Notes: generated from the sequence alone by a model not told the origin. 64,000 nucleotides of DNA from SURF-43 sp964628985 (GCA_964628985.1 CAZVNJ010000003.1:41115-105114); one strand, 5' to 3'; shown: positions 42,500 to 51,430, counted from the stretch's first letter. Translations and numbers: made by a program.

Positions 42500-43280
42500 C
42501 TCGCACCGGCCTCTCCTGGTCGCGCAGCGCCGTCACCACCACGGATGGAACACCCCAGGCGCGCACCTCCGCCGCGATCGTCCTCGCCGCGCCTCCGTGC
42601 GTGTCTGCTTGATTCACCACCACGACGAATGGGCGGCCCAAGGCGTTCCGGCGGCCGCCGTCCGGATGGGAGAGGACACGTGCGATGACCTCGGCTGTGC
42701 ACACCGCGTCGCGCGGAAGGCCGGGCACGAGGGCTCGCACGCGCTCCGGACGGTGGACCGTGCCTGCATCGAGCGGTTGGCCCAGGGCACTGGCGCCCAC
42801 CACAGCGATGACGTGCGTCACCGAGGACGGGATGACTGGCTCGTGGTCGCCCGGTGCCTTGAACGCCCGAGCCCGGCTTCCGTCCGCCTCCACGAAGACC
42901 GCGTCGAACGCCTCCCCCGCAGCAACGGCGTCGATGTCCTCGGGCGGGAGCGGAGCAAGTCTGCCCGCGGGTTGCGGGCGTACACCCGTCATCACCAGCA
43001 CAGCGCTCGCCCCCACTGATTCGGCCGCCCGCATCACCGCGGCACCGTCCGGGGCCGCGATGCTGGGTGGCATCGGCCAGCCGTGTGGCGCGGGAGTGAA
43101 ACGGGCGGTGCCGGTGACGAGCGCGCGACCGCCGAGCCCTGCCACTTCCCGCGCGAGCGCGTAGAGCAACGAAGTCTTCCCTCCCGCACCGACGATCGCC
43201 ACTACAGGGCGAGCGGCCTCATGCAGGCGTAGCGCATGCCAGAGGGGGGCGCGGGCCGGCCCGGCTGCGTTCCGTATCAT
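42492..43280 (-). CDS. yqeC: YqeC-like selenium/molybdenum hydroxylase accessory protein
   Basis: This 262-residue P-loop-like protein has VVAIVGAGGKTSLLYALARE (variant nucleotide loop), VTGTARFTPA, VFVEADGSRARAFKAP and VNQADT. This set identifies the YqeC family, found with selenium-dependent molybdenum hydroxylases and molybdopterin cytidylyl/guanylyl transferases. It is divergent from mobA across a 59-base gap, which supports a role in molybdenum hydroxylase maturation. The hydroxylase itself is not in the window. Confidence 0.85.
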   Translation of the reverse strand: MIRNAAGPARAPLWHALRLHEAARPVVAIVGAGGKTSLLYALAREVAGLGGRALVTGTARFTPAPHGWPMPPSIAAPDGAAVMRAAESVGASAVLVMTGVRPQPAGRLAPLPPEDIDAVAAGEAFDAVFVEADGSRARAFKAPGDHEPVIPSSVTHVIAVVGASALGQPLDAGTVHRPERVRALVPGLPRDAVCTAEVIARVLSHPDGGRRNALGRPFVVVVNQADTHGGAARTIAAEVRAWGVPSVVVTALRDQERPVRGE

Positions 43281-43339
43281 CGAGGTTGCCGCGTGGAAGT
43301 CATCGCCTGATCGTAGGGCGGCACGGATGGGGCGCCTCG

Positions 43340-44002
43340 ATGCCGGTCCAGCCAGACGTGACCGCTGTCATCCTCTGCGGAGGCCGCTCCTCGCGCATGG
43401 GCCGGGACAAGTCCTGGATCGAGTTCGAGGGCACAACGCTCGTCCAGCGCACCGTGACGGCTGCCTCGGAGGTGGCCTCCGAGGTCGTCCTCGTGCGTGC
43501 GCGCGGTCAGTCGCTTCCGGGCGTCCTCGCGCCGTGTCCGGTGGTGACCGTGGAAGACGCCCTGGAAGGCGAGGGTCCGCTGTTCGGGATGGCGACGGGC
43601 CTGGCTGTCGCACGGGGTGACCTGTGCCTGCTCCTCGGAGTGGATATGCCGCTCCTCAAGCCGGCGCTCTTGCTGCTCCTTGTGGACCGACTCCGCTCGG
43701 CCAGAGCGGCGGAAGGCACACGGTGGCTGCTCCCCGTCGCCGACCGCCGGCCGCAACCGCTCTGTTCCGCCATGGCACGCGACGCCCTTCCCGTCCTACG
43801 AGCACATCTCGATGCCGGCGACAGGGCTCCGATGTCCGCGGCCTCCGACCTCCGCATGGCCCGCCTGGGAGAGGATGAGTGGGGAGAGGCCGATCCGGAC
43901 GGCCAATCGTTCGTCGACGTGGATACGCCCGAAGCGCTCGATGCTGCGCGCCGGTTGTCTGACAATCGACCAGGTACGTCGTCCTCCGACCGCCCAATTT
44001 GA
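43340..44002 (+). CDS. mobA: molybdenum cofactor guanylyltransferase
   Basis: This 220-residue nucleotidyltransferase has AVILCGGRSSRMGRDKSWIEFEG, the MobA signature L-C-G-G-x-S-x-R-M-G-x-D-K (guanine nucleotide loop and catalytic Lys), VEDALEGEGPLFGMATGLAVA, LLGVDMPLL (metal Asp) and FVDVDTPEALDAA near the end. It transfers GMP (or CMP in MocA relatives) to molybdopterin. ATG 43340 is chosen because homology begins within 10 residues. Divergent yqeC supports the assignment. Confidence 0.9.
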   Translation: MPVQPDVTAVILCGGRSSRMGRDKSWIEFEGTTLVQRTVTAASEVASEVVLVRARGQSLPGVLAPCPVVTVEDALEGEGPLFGMATGLAVARGDLCLLLGVDMPLLKPALLLLLVDRLRSARAAEGTRWLLPVADRRPQPLCSAMARDALPVLRAHLDAGDRAPMSAASDLRMARLGEDEWGEADPDGQSFVDVDTPEALDAARRLSDNRPGTSSSDRPI

Positions 44003-44077
44003 TAACGTCGGGCTGCGGCGTCCGCGGCTCGTCAAGGAGGCGAGGCGCTCTCCCCACGTCGCAGGGCGGGGTGTCCA

Positions 44078-46150
44078 GTGCGACGGCGCACTCGCGTATG
44101 GCTGGGCGCGGCCGCCGCGGCGGGCGCGTTCGCAATGGCCGCCCTCTCGCCGGCGTCCTCCCAGAACCTGCTACTCAACGGTGACTTCGAGGGTGGCACC
44201 AATGGCTGGGCCCCGCCCATCGGCGGCACGCTCGCCGTCGACGCCTCGACCATGCCCGCGGAGGGCGCGGCGGCGGCGCACCTCACCTCGACGCGCGTCG
44301 GCCTCCTGTCCATCGCCACCCAGTACTGGCTCCTCGACGTCGACCCGGCCCCCGGCAGCCCGGCACACCTCTACACGCTGACCGCCCTTGCACGCGACAA
44401 CGAGACTGATATCTCCGGGGTCACCGTCCGCCTGACGTTCATGACACAGGACGGCGGAATCGTTCCCGGTGCGGAAGCGATCGGAGCCCTCGGTGGATCT
44501 GACAGCCCGGGTTACCGGGCGATCGCGGCCGGCCCGATCTTGCGACCAGCAGGGGCGAAGTACGCGCGAGTGACCGTCTCGGCCCAGGCGACGAGCATTG
44601 GTGCATCTTTCTCAGTGGACAGCGTCAGCATCACCGCGACCCTCCCACCACCGCCGCCCACACCTACTGCGACCGAGGAACCCGTCCCCGCCCTCCCCCC
44701 CGAGAGCGAATCCGAGCCACCCGCAACGGCCCCGATCCAGTCGCCCCCCGCAGCGACCGCGACGCCGCGCGCCACGGTCACGCGCACGCCGACGCAGACC
44801 CGTACACCGACGCCCACACCGACACCCACACCGCCGCCACTACCGGCGTCGTGGTTGCGCAACACGGACTTCAGCCTCGGCGCCTCGGGCTGGAGCGTCA
44901 CGCGCGGACGGCTGAGCATCGGGAGCCACATCGAGGGTCACGGTCAGTCCCTCGTGCTGACCTCTGACGACGCCGCCACGGCCTGGGTGCAACAGACGGT
45001 CTCGGTCACGCCGGCCGGCTGGTATGCGGCCAGCGCCCTTCTGGCACCGCTGAACGGCGTCGAAGCCGCATGGGTGCGCATCGCCTGGTACGCGAGCGCC
45101 GACGGTAGCGGCGCCCAACTGAGTACTGACGACTCACCAGCGGTGGCTTCAGAATCACCGAACGCATATACGCAGGGGGAGTTTGAGGTCATCGCCACCG
45201 GCCCGGTGCGTGCTCCGAGCAACGCTCACAGCGCTCGCGTGCGTATCCTCCTGCGCGCCGCCACGGAACGTGGAGCATCCGTCGCGATCGACAACGTTAC
45301 GTTCGACGCCGCCGAGCCGTCCGAGGCAAGCCCCCACGCTCCCCAGGTACCCGCTGCCCGGACTGGCCCATCGGCGCCTGCGCCGTCGACGCCGAGCCCA
45401 CGCATCGATCTGCAGCCGAGTGCTTCCAACGCATCGACACCGACTCCGGCGGCACCGACACGAGCGGAGACGGGGACACGCGGCACGATCCCTGGCGCGA
45501 CTGCGGAGCAGCAACGGCTGCGCATCACCGAGATCATGAGCAACCCCGAGGAGGGCGGTGCGGACGGCGAGTACGAGTGGGTGGAAGTGATGAATACAGG
45601 CACGGCACCCGCCTCGCTCGCTGGGCTCACCATTCGTGACCGGCGGTCGGGGAGTGTCCTGCCTCCCTACCTGCTCGACCCTGGGGCGGTCGTGGTGATC
45701 GCCGCGCCCGGTGCCCGCATCCCGGATGGCACAGCGCTGGTGCGGCTCCGTCACGCGATCGGCAACGGCCTCGGAAATGACGGTGACCGGGTCGCGCTCG
45801 TGGCGCCAGACGGACGTGAGATCGATGCCGTGTCCTACGGCGAAGGCGTCGAGGAAGGCGAGCAGCCTTTGCCCGCACCCGGTCCCGGGCAATCAATCGA
45901 GCGGAGCTTCTCGAGCTCGGGGATCCTGCTCGACGCGCGGGTCAGTCCGCGACCCACGCCCGGGATGCCTCCCGAGGCACGCGCCGCGGCCGGTGGCCCG
46001 CCGGGTGCCGCCACGCGCGCACCTATCGATCTGGCGTCCACCCTCACGCCAGCCTGGGCGATCCTCGTCGCCCTGGCTGGCGGCCTGCTGCTCGGCGCCG
46101 GGGCGGCACGGGCCGCGGCGATCGTCCGCGGGCGAGACCTCGAGGCCTGA
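44078..46150 (+). CDS. secreted/anchored lamin-tail-domain (LTD) protein with two CBM-like domains
   Basis: The 690-residue protein has a signal peptide (RRRTRVWLGAAAAAGAFAMAALSPASS). A first beta-sandwich (NLLLNGDFEGGTNGW) is followed by a Thr/Pro/Arg linker and a second sandwich (WLRNTDFSLGASGWSV). Another linker leads to an LTD domain (LRITEIMSNPEEGG, YEWVEVMNTG, GLTIRDRRSG, GNDGDRVALVAPDG) and a last membrane span (AWAILVALAGGLLLGAGAARAAAIV) with a short basic end. It is an envelope-attached surface protein that may bind glycans. The start is GTG 44078. Confidence 0.85.
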   Translation: MRRRTRVWLGAAAAAGAFAMAALSPASSQNLLLNGDFEGGTNGWAPPIGGTLAVDASTMPAEGAAAAHLTSTRVGLLSIATQYWLLDVDPAPGSPAHLYTLTALARDNETDISGVTVRLTFMTQDGGIVPGAEAIGALGGSDSPGYRAIAAGPILRPAGAKYARVTVSAQATSIGASFSVDSVSITATLPPPPPTPTATEEPVPALPPESESEPPATAPIQSPPAATATPRATVTRTPTQTRTPTPTPTPTPPPLPASWLRNTDFSLGASGWSVTRGRLSIGSHIEGHGQSLVLTSDDAATAWVQQTVSVTPAGWYAASALLAPLNGVEAAWVRIAWYASADGSGAQLSTDDSPAVASESPNAYTQGEFEVIATGPVRAPSNAHSARVRILLRAATERGASVAIDNVTFDAAEPSEASPHAPQVPAARTGPSAPAPSTPSPRIDLQPSASNASTPTPAAPTRAETGTRGTIPGATAEQQRLRITEIMSNPEEGGADGEYEWVEVMNTGTAPASLAGLTIRDRRSGSVLPPYLLDPGAVVVIAAPGARIPDGTALVRLRHAIGNGLGNDGDRVALVAPDGREIDAVSYGEGVEEGEQPLPAPGPGQSIERSFSSSGILLDARVSPRPTPGMPPEARAAAGGPPGAATRAPIDLASTLTPAWAILVALAGGLLLGAGAARAAAIVRGRDLEA

Positions 46151-46189
46151 GCCCCCGCCACTGCTACGATCGAGGCGGAGGCCCAGCGG

Positions 46190-47113
46190 ATGCCGCACAC
46201 CATTCTGCTCGCCGAGCCGCGCGGCTTCTGCGCGGGCGTCGTGCGCGCCATCGACGTCCTCAACCAGGTGCTGGACGCCGAGCAGGGCCCTGTCTACGCA
46301 TTCCACGAGATCGTCCACAACAAGTACGTCGTGGACGGGTTCCGGGAGCGAGGCGCGATCTTCGTCGAGTCCGTCGACGAGGTACCGACCGGCTCCCGCA
46401 TCGTCTTCTCCGCACACGGCGTCGCGCCGGCCGTCATCGCTTCAGCCCGCGATCGAGGGCTGCGCGTGATCGACGCCACATGCCCCCTCGTCACCAAGGT
46501 GCACCTTGAAGCCAAGAAGGCAGCGAAAGACGGCTTCGAGATCCTCCTCGTCGGCCACGAGGGACACGACGAGGTCGAGGGCACCAAGGGCGAGGCGCCG
46601 GATCGCACGCGCGTCGTGGACAGCCGCCGCGACGTGCAGGCGCTGGGGGAGCCGGGCCGGCCGGTCTTCGTCGTGACCCAGACCACGCTCTCGGTCGACG
46701 ACACGGCCGACACCATCGCTGCAGTGCGCGAGCGCTTCCCGGACGCGCAGATCCGCAACGACATCTGCTATGCGACGACGAACCGCCAGGCCGCTGTGAA
46801 GGTGCTGGCGGAGCGGGCGGGCCTCGTCATCGTCGTGGGGTCGGCCAACTCCTCGAACTCCGTGCGGCTCTGTGAAGTCGCCCGCTCGATGGGCACGCCG
46901 GCGCACCGCGTGGACGGGATCTCTGAAATCGACCCGGCGTGGTACGAGGGCGTCGCCGTGGTCGGCCTGACCGCCGGAGCCTCCGTGCCGGACGACCTGC
47001 TCGCGCCGATCATCGACGACCTGCGTGCACGTGGGGTCACGCGGATCGAGCCCGTGGTCGTCGCGGAGGAGACCGTGGAGTTCAGGCTTCCCGAGGAGCT
47101 CGAGGCGCGCTAG
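46190..47113 (+). CDS. ispH: 4-hydroxy-3-methylbut-2-enyl diphosphate reductase
   Basis: This 307-residue 4Fe-4S enzyme of the MEP pathway converts HMBPP to IPP and DMAPP. The three cluster cysteines are present: Cys14 (PRGFCAGV), Cys98 (DATCPLVTK) and Cys193 (NDICYATTNRQ). Also kept are FHEIVHNKYVV, IVVGSANSSNSVRL and GLTAGASVPDDL. Length is standard. It is convergent with the response regulator gene 3 bases away. Confidence 0.96.
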   Translation: MPHTILLAEPRGFCAGVVRAIDVLNQVLDAEQGPVYAFHEIVHNKYVVDGFRERGAIFVESVDEVPTGSRIVFSAHGVAPAVIASARDRGLRVIDATCPLVTKVHLEAKKAAKDGFEILLVGHEGHDEVEGTKGEAPDRTRVVDSRRDVQALGEPGRPVFVVTQTTLSVDDTADTIAAVRERFPDAQIRNDICYATTNRQAAVKVLAERAGLVIVVGSANSSNSVRLCEVARSMGTPAHRVDGISEIDPAWYEGVAVVGLTAGASVPDDLLAPIIDDLRARGVTRIEPVVVAEETVEFRLPEELEAR

Positions 47114-47116
47114 CGA

Positions 47117-47860
47117 CTACCGGACGACGTAGCCGACCCCTCGGATGGTAATGACCACGTCCCCAGCCCCGGCCTTCGCCAATTTCGAGCGCAGGCGCGA
47201 GATGTGCGCCTCGACAAAGTTGCGCGAGCCGAAGGTCTCGTAGCCCCAGATCGCCAGGGAGAGGTCGTCCGGGCTCACCACCTCGCCTCGGTGGTCCAGG
47301 AGCAACCGGAGGACGGCGAACTCCTTGGGAGTCAGTTCGAGCAGCCGGCCGTCCACGTATGCCTCGTGTGAACGGAGGCGCAAGATCACACCGCTCGGTC
47401 CGGTGAGCTCCTGTGGGGCGCGCGCCCCCGCACTGCGTACACGGCGGAGCAGCGCTCGGGCCCGGCGCCCGAGTTCCGGTGCCTCCACGGGCTTGAGCAC
47501 ATAGTCGTCCGCGCCGAGGTCGAACCCTGCCACGCGCTCGGCGAGGCTCCCGGCCGCCGTCACCATCATCACCGGAATGTCGCTGCGCTCGCGCAGCAGC
47601 CGCAGAGTCTCAAATCCTGAGACCCCGGGGAGTCCGACATCGAGGATCACGAGATCGAAGTTCGACTCCTCGAGGAGCGTCAGGGCCGCCTCACCTGACT
47701 CGACCGCGACCACCTCCGCGCCGTCCGCGCGCAACATCTGGCCGATCGTCTCGCGGACGATGGCATCGTCATCCACGACGAGCAGGTGCCTGCCGGTCAG
47801 TTCGGGCCCGGTGGCATCCGGCACGGCGAGGGGTCCACGGACGCTGCGCTGGTCAGGCAT
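47117..47860 (-). CDS. OmpR/PhoB-family response regulator
   Basis: This 247-residue protein has a receiver domain with LLVVDDDAIVRE (acid pocket), VILDVGLPGVSG (phospho-acceptor Asp), MVTAAG (Thr) and YVLKPV (Lys). A winged helix follows (LELTPKEFAVLRLLLDHRGEVVSPDDLSLAIWG, VEAHISRLRSKLAKAG). ATG 47860 leaves a ~20-residue lead before the receiver; a further upstream in-frame TTG is less likely. No histidine kinase is adjacent, so it is an orphan. Five TCAGA(C/T) boxes lie upstream. Confidence 0.92.
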   Translation of the reverse strand: MPDQRSVRGPLAVPDATGPELTGRHLLVVDDDAIVRETIGQMLRADGAEVVAVESGEAALTLLEESNFDLVILDVGLPGVSGFETLRLLRERSDIPVMMVTAAGSLAERVAGFDLGADDYVLKPVEAPELGRRARALLRRVRSAGARAPQELTGPSGVILRLRSHEAYVDGRLLELTPKEFAVLRLLLDHRGEVVSPDDLSLAIWGYETFGSRNFVEAHISRLRSKLAKAGAGDVVITIRGVGYVVR

Positions 47861-47944
47861 GGGGGCACCAGCCAATCCGTCGCACTCGGGCGTCTGTGAG
47901 GGCCGATCGGAGATGTCGTGTGACTGGGGACTCACGAGCAACCC

Positions 47945-48054
47945 ATCAGACGCGCATCAGACCAGGCGGAATGCGATCGAAGCCGACGGCTTCAAATCCC
48001 TCGTGATACTAGCAGTCTGATGGACGTATGAGGGTCGCGTCAGATTCGTCAGAC
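47945..48054. promoter_or_regulatory. cluster of five TCAGA(C/T) boxes upstream of the response regulator
   Basis: ATCAGAC occurs at 47945-47951 and 47956-47962 (11 bases apart), inverted at 48015-48021. GTCAGAT occurs at 48039-48045 and GTCAGAC at 48048-48054 (9 bases apart). Direct repeats about one helical turn apart are typical of OmpR-family sites. The region is otherwise non-coding (47861-48109). Binding by the adjacent regulator is inferred. Confidence 0.55.
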
Positions 48055-48109
48055 AGACCGGGACATGGCGGACCGCTTCCAACGGTTCGATGAAGCGGCT
48101 CGCAGCCGG

Positions 48110-48862
48110 TCAGAGCATCGGCCACGGCACGCAGCGGTAGGACAGGTACATCTCCGGCAGCACGGGGTTTCGCAGGATCACGTCACACCGCGCGACCAGC
48201 GCATCTCGCTCAGCCGTGGTCAGCGCCCGAAGCAGCGCTGAGGCCTCGTCGGTGCCGGCCACCAGCGCGTCACGTGCGCATGCAATCGATGCGCACCATC
48301 CGTCTGGGATCCGTGTCCCCGCGTAGTCCCAGATCACCGTGCGCAACTTCTGCTCATCATGGAAACAGAGGCCGTTGTCGATCCCCCAGACGCGGCCCTG
48401 AGGGTCCAGCAGGACATGGCTGCCCTTTCGGTCAGCATTGTTTGCCAGCAGGTCGAAGGCCGCCAGTTGCGCGAGGGCCTCGTCGTGCGTATCGCCCTCG
48501 CGGAGCACGAAATAGTGCCGTGCCGGCTCATGTTCGATAAACAGTTGAAGCGAGCCGGCACCCCTCGGCGCATCCGGCCGGAGCACCGTCGGCGGGACGA
48601 TCGGCCAGCCCAGCAGGCGCGCGAAGTCGTACGCCGCTACCTCACGCCGGTCGAGGCCGCCCGGGAAGTCCCAGAGCGGGTTCTCCCCGTCGCGCGGCTT
48701 GTACACCGCCAGCCCTTCGCCATGCTCCGGGTGCGAGAGGCGAGCCAGGTAGACGTCGTTGGAGGAGTAGGGGATGAAGCGCAGCTCACCGAAGGAGGAC
48801 TCGCGCAGAGCCTCCTCGATCCACGGATCATCTGGCTGCCATGGGTTGCTCAACGTCGCCAT
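48110..48862 (-). CDS. SCO1664-family (PI3/4-kinase-like fold) protein
   Basis: This 250-residue protein has SSNDVYLARL and GLAVYKPRDGENPLWDFP (nucleotide-binding Lys region), RREVAAYDFARLLGW, LAAFDLLANNADRKGSHVLLD (catalytic-loop-like N-N-x-D-R-K-x-x-H) and VWGIDNGLCFH (D-x-G metal motif), followed by RTVIWDYAG. These mark the SCO1664 family of actinobacteria and Chloroflexota, distant relatives of phosphatidylinositol kinases whose substrate is unknown. It is 8 bases downstream of the DehI-like gene on the same strand. Confidence 0.87.
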   Translation of the reverse strand: MATLSNPWQPDDPWIEEALRESSFGELRFIPYSSNDVYLARLSHPEHGEGLAVYKPRDGENPLWDFPGGLDRREVAAYDFARLLGWPIVPPTVLRPDAPRGAGSLQLFIEHEPARHYFVLREGDTHDEALAQLAAFDLLANNADRKGSHVLLDPQGRVWGIDNGLCFHDEQKLRTVIWDYAGTRIPDGWCASIACARDALVAGTDEASALLRALTTAERDALVARCDVILRNPVLPEMYLSYRCVPWPML

Positions 48863-48870
48863 GGTCTCGC

Positions 48871-49698
48871 CTACGCCTGTACGACTTCGCGCGAACGGAT
48901 ACCGAGGCCAAGGCGCATCGCCTCGGCGTGCATGATCATCATCGCGACGGCGGGCAAGGCATCGTCCACGACCGTGCGCGCCGCATCGATCGTGGCGCCG
49001 CTGAGGCCGGCAGCACGCAAGGCGCCTGGGCTGGCCTCAAGCGGTTCGGCGAGGAACCGCGCCCCCGACCGAGCGTAGAAGTAGAGGCCGCGACCACGCC
49101 GGCGGAATGGGGGATAGGCAGCGAGGTGCTGCAACTCCTCCCATGCCACCTCGAGATAGCGCGGCCACATCGCGACGGCGCGGTAGAGATCCGGGGCACG
49201 GTCCAGGTTCATGGCCGCAGCCACTTCTGGCAGCAGGCCCTCCTCGGGCGATGCCAAGGAGACGTCGAGCGCGAGGTGGCGGCGCTCACGGTCGCTCGTC
49301 TCGCGCGGGTCCGGCTTGCCGTACCCGCCGACGCGCTCGCGCGTGAAGGCCTCAGCCAGCGCGGCCAGCATGAGCAGCAGCTGCGGCTGGCCATAGTGGA
49401 ACCAGTCGATGACTTCCGTGATGGCCTCGATGTCCGCGCCGCCCACGCCTGCGTCGCGCAGGGCCTCGCGCGTCAGGACCGGCTCGTAGACCGCCTCCAC
49501 CTCTGCCAGCGCCATATCGGCGAGGTAGAGCGCAGACCCCAGGAACCCAGCGGAATCGACCGACGACCCGATGCGCGGCCAGACCGCATCTAAGTAGCCC
49601 GGCGCCGCCTGGGCCAGCCGGGCGATCGGTGAGGGGACGACCGGCGCCCGAAGTGCCAGCCGAATCGCCTCGACAACTCCGGTCGCGCGAGCCGTCAC
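48871..49698 (-). CDS. DehI-like (halocarboxylic acid dehalogenase fold) helical protein
   Basis: This 275-residue, almost entirely helical protein has the duplicated DehI-like pattern: IDWFHYGQPQLLLMLAALAEAF in the first half, then LYRAVAMWPRYLEVAWEEL and YARSGARFLAEPLEA in the second. DehI enzymes remove halide from 2-haloacids, but many family members likely do other reactions. The key Asp of true DehI could not be identified by eye. The GTG at 49698 overlaps the inositol phosphatase stop as GTGA. Confidence 0.6.
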   Translation of the reverse strand: MTARATGVVEAIRLALRAPVVPSPIARLAQAAPGYLDAVWPRIGSSVDSAGFLGSALYLADMALAEVEAVYEPVLTREALRDAGVGGADIEAITEVIDWFHYGQPQLLLMLAALAEAFTRERVGGYGKPDPRETSDRERRHLALDVSLASPEEGLLPEVAAAMNLDRAPDLYRAVAMWPRYLEVAWEELQHLAAYPPFRRRGRGLYFYARSGARFLAEPLEASPGALRAAGLSGATIDAARTVVDDALPAVAMMIMHAEAMRLGLGIRSREVVQA

Positions 49699-50624
49699 CG
49701 TCGACGCCCGAGGGCCCGCATCAGGCGATGGGCCATGCCAGGCGGGCGCTGCCGCTCGCGGATCAAGCGAGTGGCCTCGGCGGTGCCGAGGATCAACGGG
49801 GACCGCCAGTCGCGCACGCTCGGCGCCCGATCCTGCCCCTTCGGGGCCTTCGCCGGTGCGACGAAGCGTTCCAGTGGCTGCCACCTTCCGTCCTCGCGGG
49901 TCCATGCCTCAAGTCCCGCCGCGCGCGCGAGGACTACACCGGCAGCCACATCCCAGAGTTTCAGGCCCCAGAAGGGCGCTGATGTGAACACTCCCGCGGC
50001 CACGAAAGCGCACTCGAGCGCCGCGCTCCCGGTCACCCGGTGGTCCCACTCGCGCGTCCCGCCGGGCGAGCCACCCGGCGCCGCGGCGAGCCGCCGCTTC
50101 ACCTGCGTCTCCCGCTCGCCGACCTCGACGCCGTCGAGCGCGAGCCGGCCGCCGAGATGGGCGTGGAAGACCCCCGGACGCAGGGCGGGCGTGCTCGCGC
50201 ACCAGATCGCGCCGACGACGGGCCGACCGTAATGCAGGACGGCGATGGAGACAGCGAACAGTGGGAAGCCGTTGACGAAGTTTGCGGTGCCATCCACCGG
50301 GTCGACCACCCAGAGCCACTCCGCATCATCATCGGGTAGCGTGTCCACCTCTTCCCCCACGATCGCGTGGCCGGGAAACTGTGAGCCCACCCGCTCGCGG
50401 ATGATCGCCTCGACGGCGCGGTCGACCTCAGACACGGGATCTCCCGTGTCCTCCTTGCCCTTACGGTCAGGCTTGTAGGCGACATCGATCGTGCGACTGA
50501 GCGCAGCGCCGACCTCGGCCCCGGCGGCGCGCGCCAGCTCGACGGCGAGTGCCTCGACCTCAAGGAGCAGCGTCTCGGACGGGAGGGCCGGAAGGGTGGC
50601 GGTCGGAGGCGCTGCGGCGGCCAT
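49695..50624 (-). CDS. inositol monophosphatase family protein
   Basis: This 309-residue enzyme has the metal/phosphatase motifs HAIVGEEVD (Glu), WVVDPVDGTANFVNGFPLFAVSIA (D-P-x-D-G-T-x-N-F) and KLWDVAAGVVLARAAG (W-D-x-A-A-G). It is an Mg-dependent, Li-sensitive type phosphatase acting on inositol-1-phosphate or similar sugar phosphates. The C-terminal ~45 residues after the domain are extra and basic. Coupled by GTGA overlap to the DehI-like gene. Confidence 0.92.
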   Translation of the reverse strand: MAAAAPPTATLPALPSETLLLEVEALAVELARAAGAEVGAALSRTIDVAYKPDRKGKEDTGDPVSEVDRAVEAIIRERVGSQFPGHAIVGEEVDTLPDDDAEWLWVVDPVDGTANFVNGFPLFAVSIAVLHYGRPVVGAIWCASTPALRPGVFHAHLGGRLALDGVEVGERETQVKRRLAAAPGGSPGGTREWDHRVTGSAALECAFVAAGVFTSAPFWGLKLWDVAAGVVLARAAGLEAWTREDGRWQPLERFVAPAKAPKGQDRAPSVRDWRSPLILGTAEATRLIRERQRPPGMAHRLMRALGRRR

Positions 50625-50636
50625 GCCGGGACCTCG

Positions 50637-51371
50637 CTAGACCTTCGTGCCGAAGTCGGTGCCTACCACGAGCAGGCGGCCCCGCTGCTGAGAGACGAGG
50701 GTGCCCCGCGTCGAGAACGCAGCGACGACGTCGGCCGGCGCACCCAGCAGCGAGGGGTGCTGCAGGCGGTGCCAGTCTGCCGCCGAGCGGAACGCGAACC
50801 AGGTCGTGAGCTCTTCGGAGGACCCCATCAGGTCGTGGCCGAGCCCAATCACCCGGCCGCCCTGCGACTCCAGCCACGGCCAGATGACTTCGGTGCTCAA
50901 GCGCCGGAACTCCGCACGCTCCGTCCGCGGCACGGTGAGCGTCCGCTCTGAGATCACCGATCCACGGCCAAAGGTGGGCGGGGCCTCGACAAGCGGCTGG
51001 CCCGCCTGGCGCGCGACCGGGCGCGGACGGGAAACGGTGTCGTCTACCTCGAACAACCGCGCGATGCTGCTGCCGATGATCTCGCCACGCTCGCCGTAGA
51101 TCCGCAGATACGGCTCGATCTCGGCCCGCATCGCCGCGTCCCGGTAGTAGGCGCCGGGCCCCTGCCTCGTGGCGGCCCAGTGCGCCAGGTCGGTGTAGGT
51201 CGTGTGCGTGACGACGACCTCGCTCGTGCCGCCGAACATCCACGTCCCATACCCCACCATCTGGGCGCCGAAGTGCAGAAAGGCTGGCCACAGCCCCTCG
51301 CGGCTCTGCCGCTCAAACTCGGCCCGGTCAGACGGCGCCACCACGAACTCACGCTGCACCAGGATGCTCAC
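50637..51371 (-). CDS. NIPSNAP-like protein with two ferredoxin-like domains
   Basis: This 244-residue protein has two similar halves of the dimeric alpha-beta-barrel type. The first begins VQREFVVAPSDRAEFERQSREGLWPAFLHFGAQMVGYG and the second VISERTLTVPRTERAEFRRLSTEVIWPWLESQGGRVIGLG. NIPSNAP/ABM proteins act as small-molecule binders or monooxygenase-like folds with unknown substrates. It is 12 bases upstream of the inositol phosphatase gene and divergent from the small membrane protein gene. Confidence 0.8.
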   Translation of the reverse strand: MSILVQREFVVAPSDRAEFERQSREGLWPAFLHFGAQMVGYGTWMFGGTSEVVVTHTTYTDLAHWAATRQGPGAYYRDAAMRAEIEPYLRIYGERGEIIGSSIARLFEVDDTVSRPRPVARQAGQPLVEAPPTFGRGSVISERTLTVPRTERAEFRRLSTEVIWPWLESQGGRVIGLGHDLMGSSEELTTWFAFRSAADWHRLQHPSLLGAPADVVAAFSTRGTLVSQQRGRLLVVGTDFGTKV

Positions 51372-51430
51372 ACGGCCTCCGCTCGCCCAGATCGAGGATA
51401 GCCGCCCCGCCCTCGGGCTACCCTCTCTCC

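Noticed and set aside
47975..48010. tRNA-like TTCAAATCCC stretch
   Set aside because: It is part of a small GAAGCC/GGCTTC hairpin with no acceptor or anticodon stems; no tRNA can be folded there.
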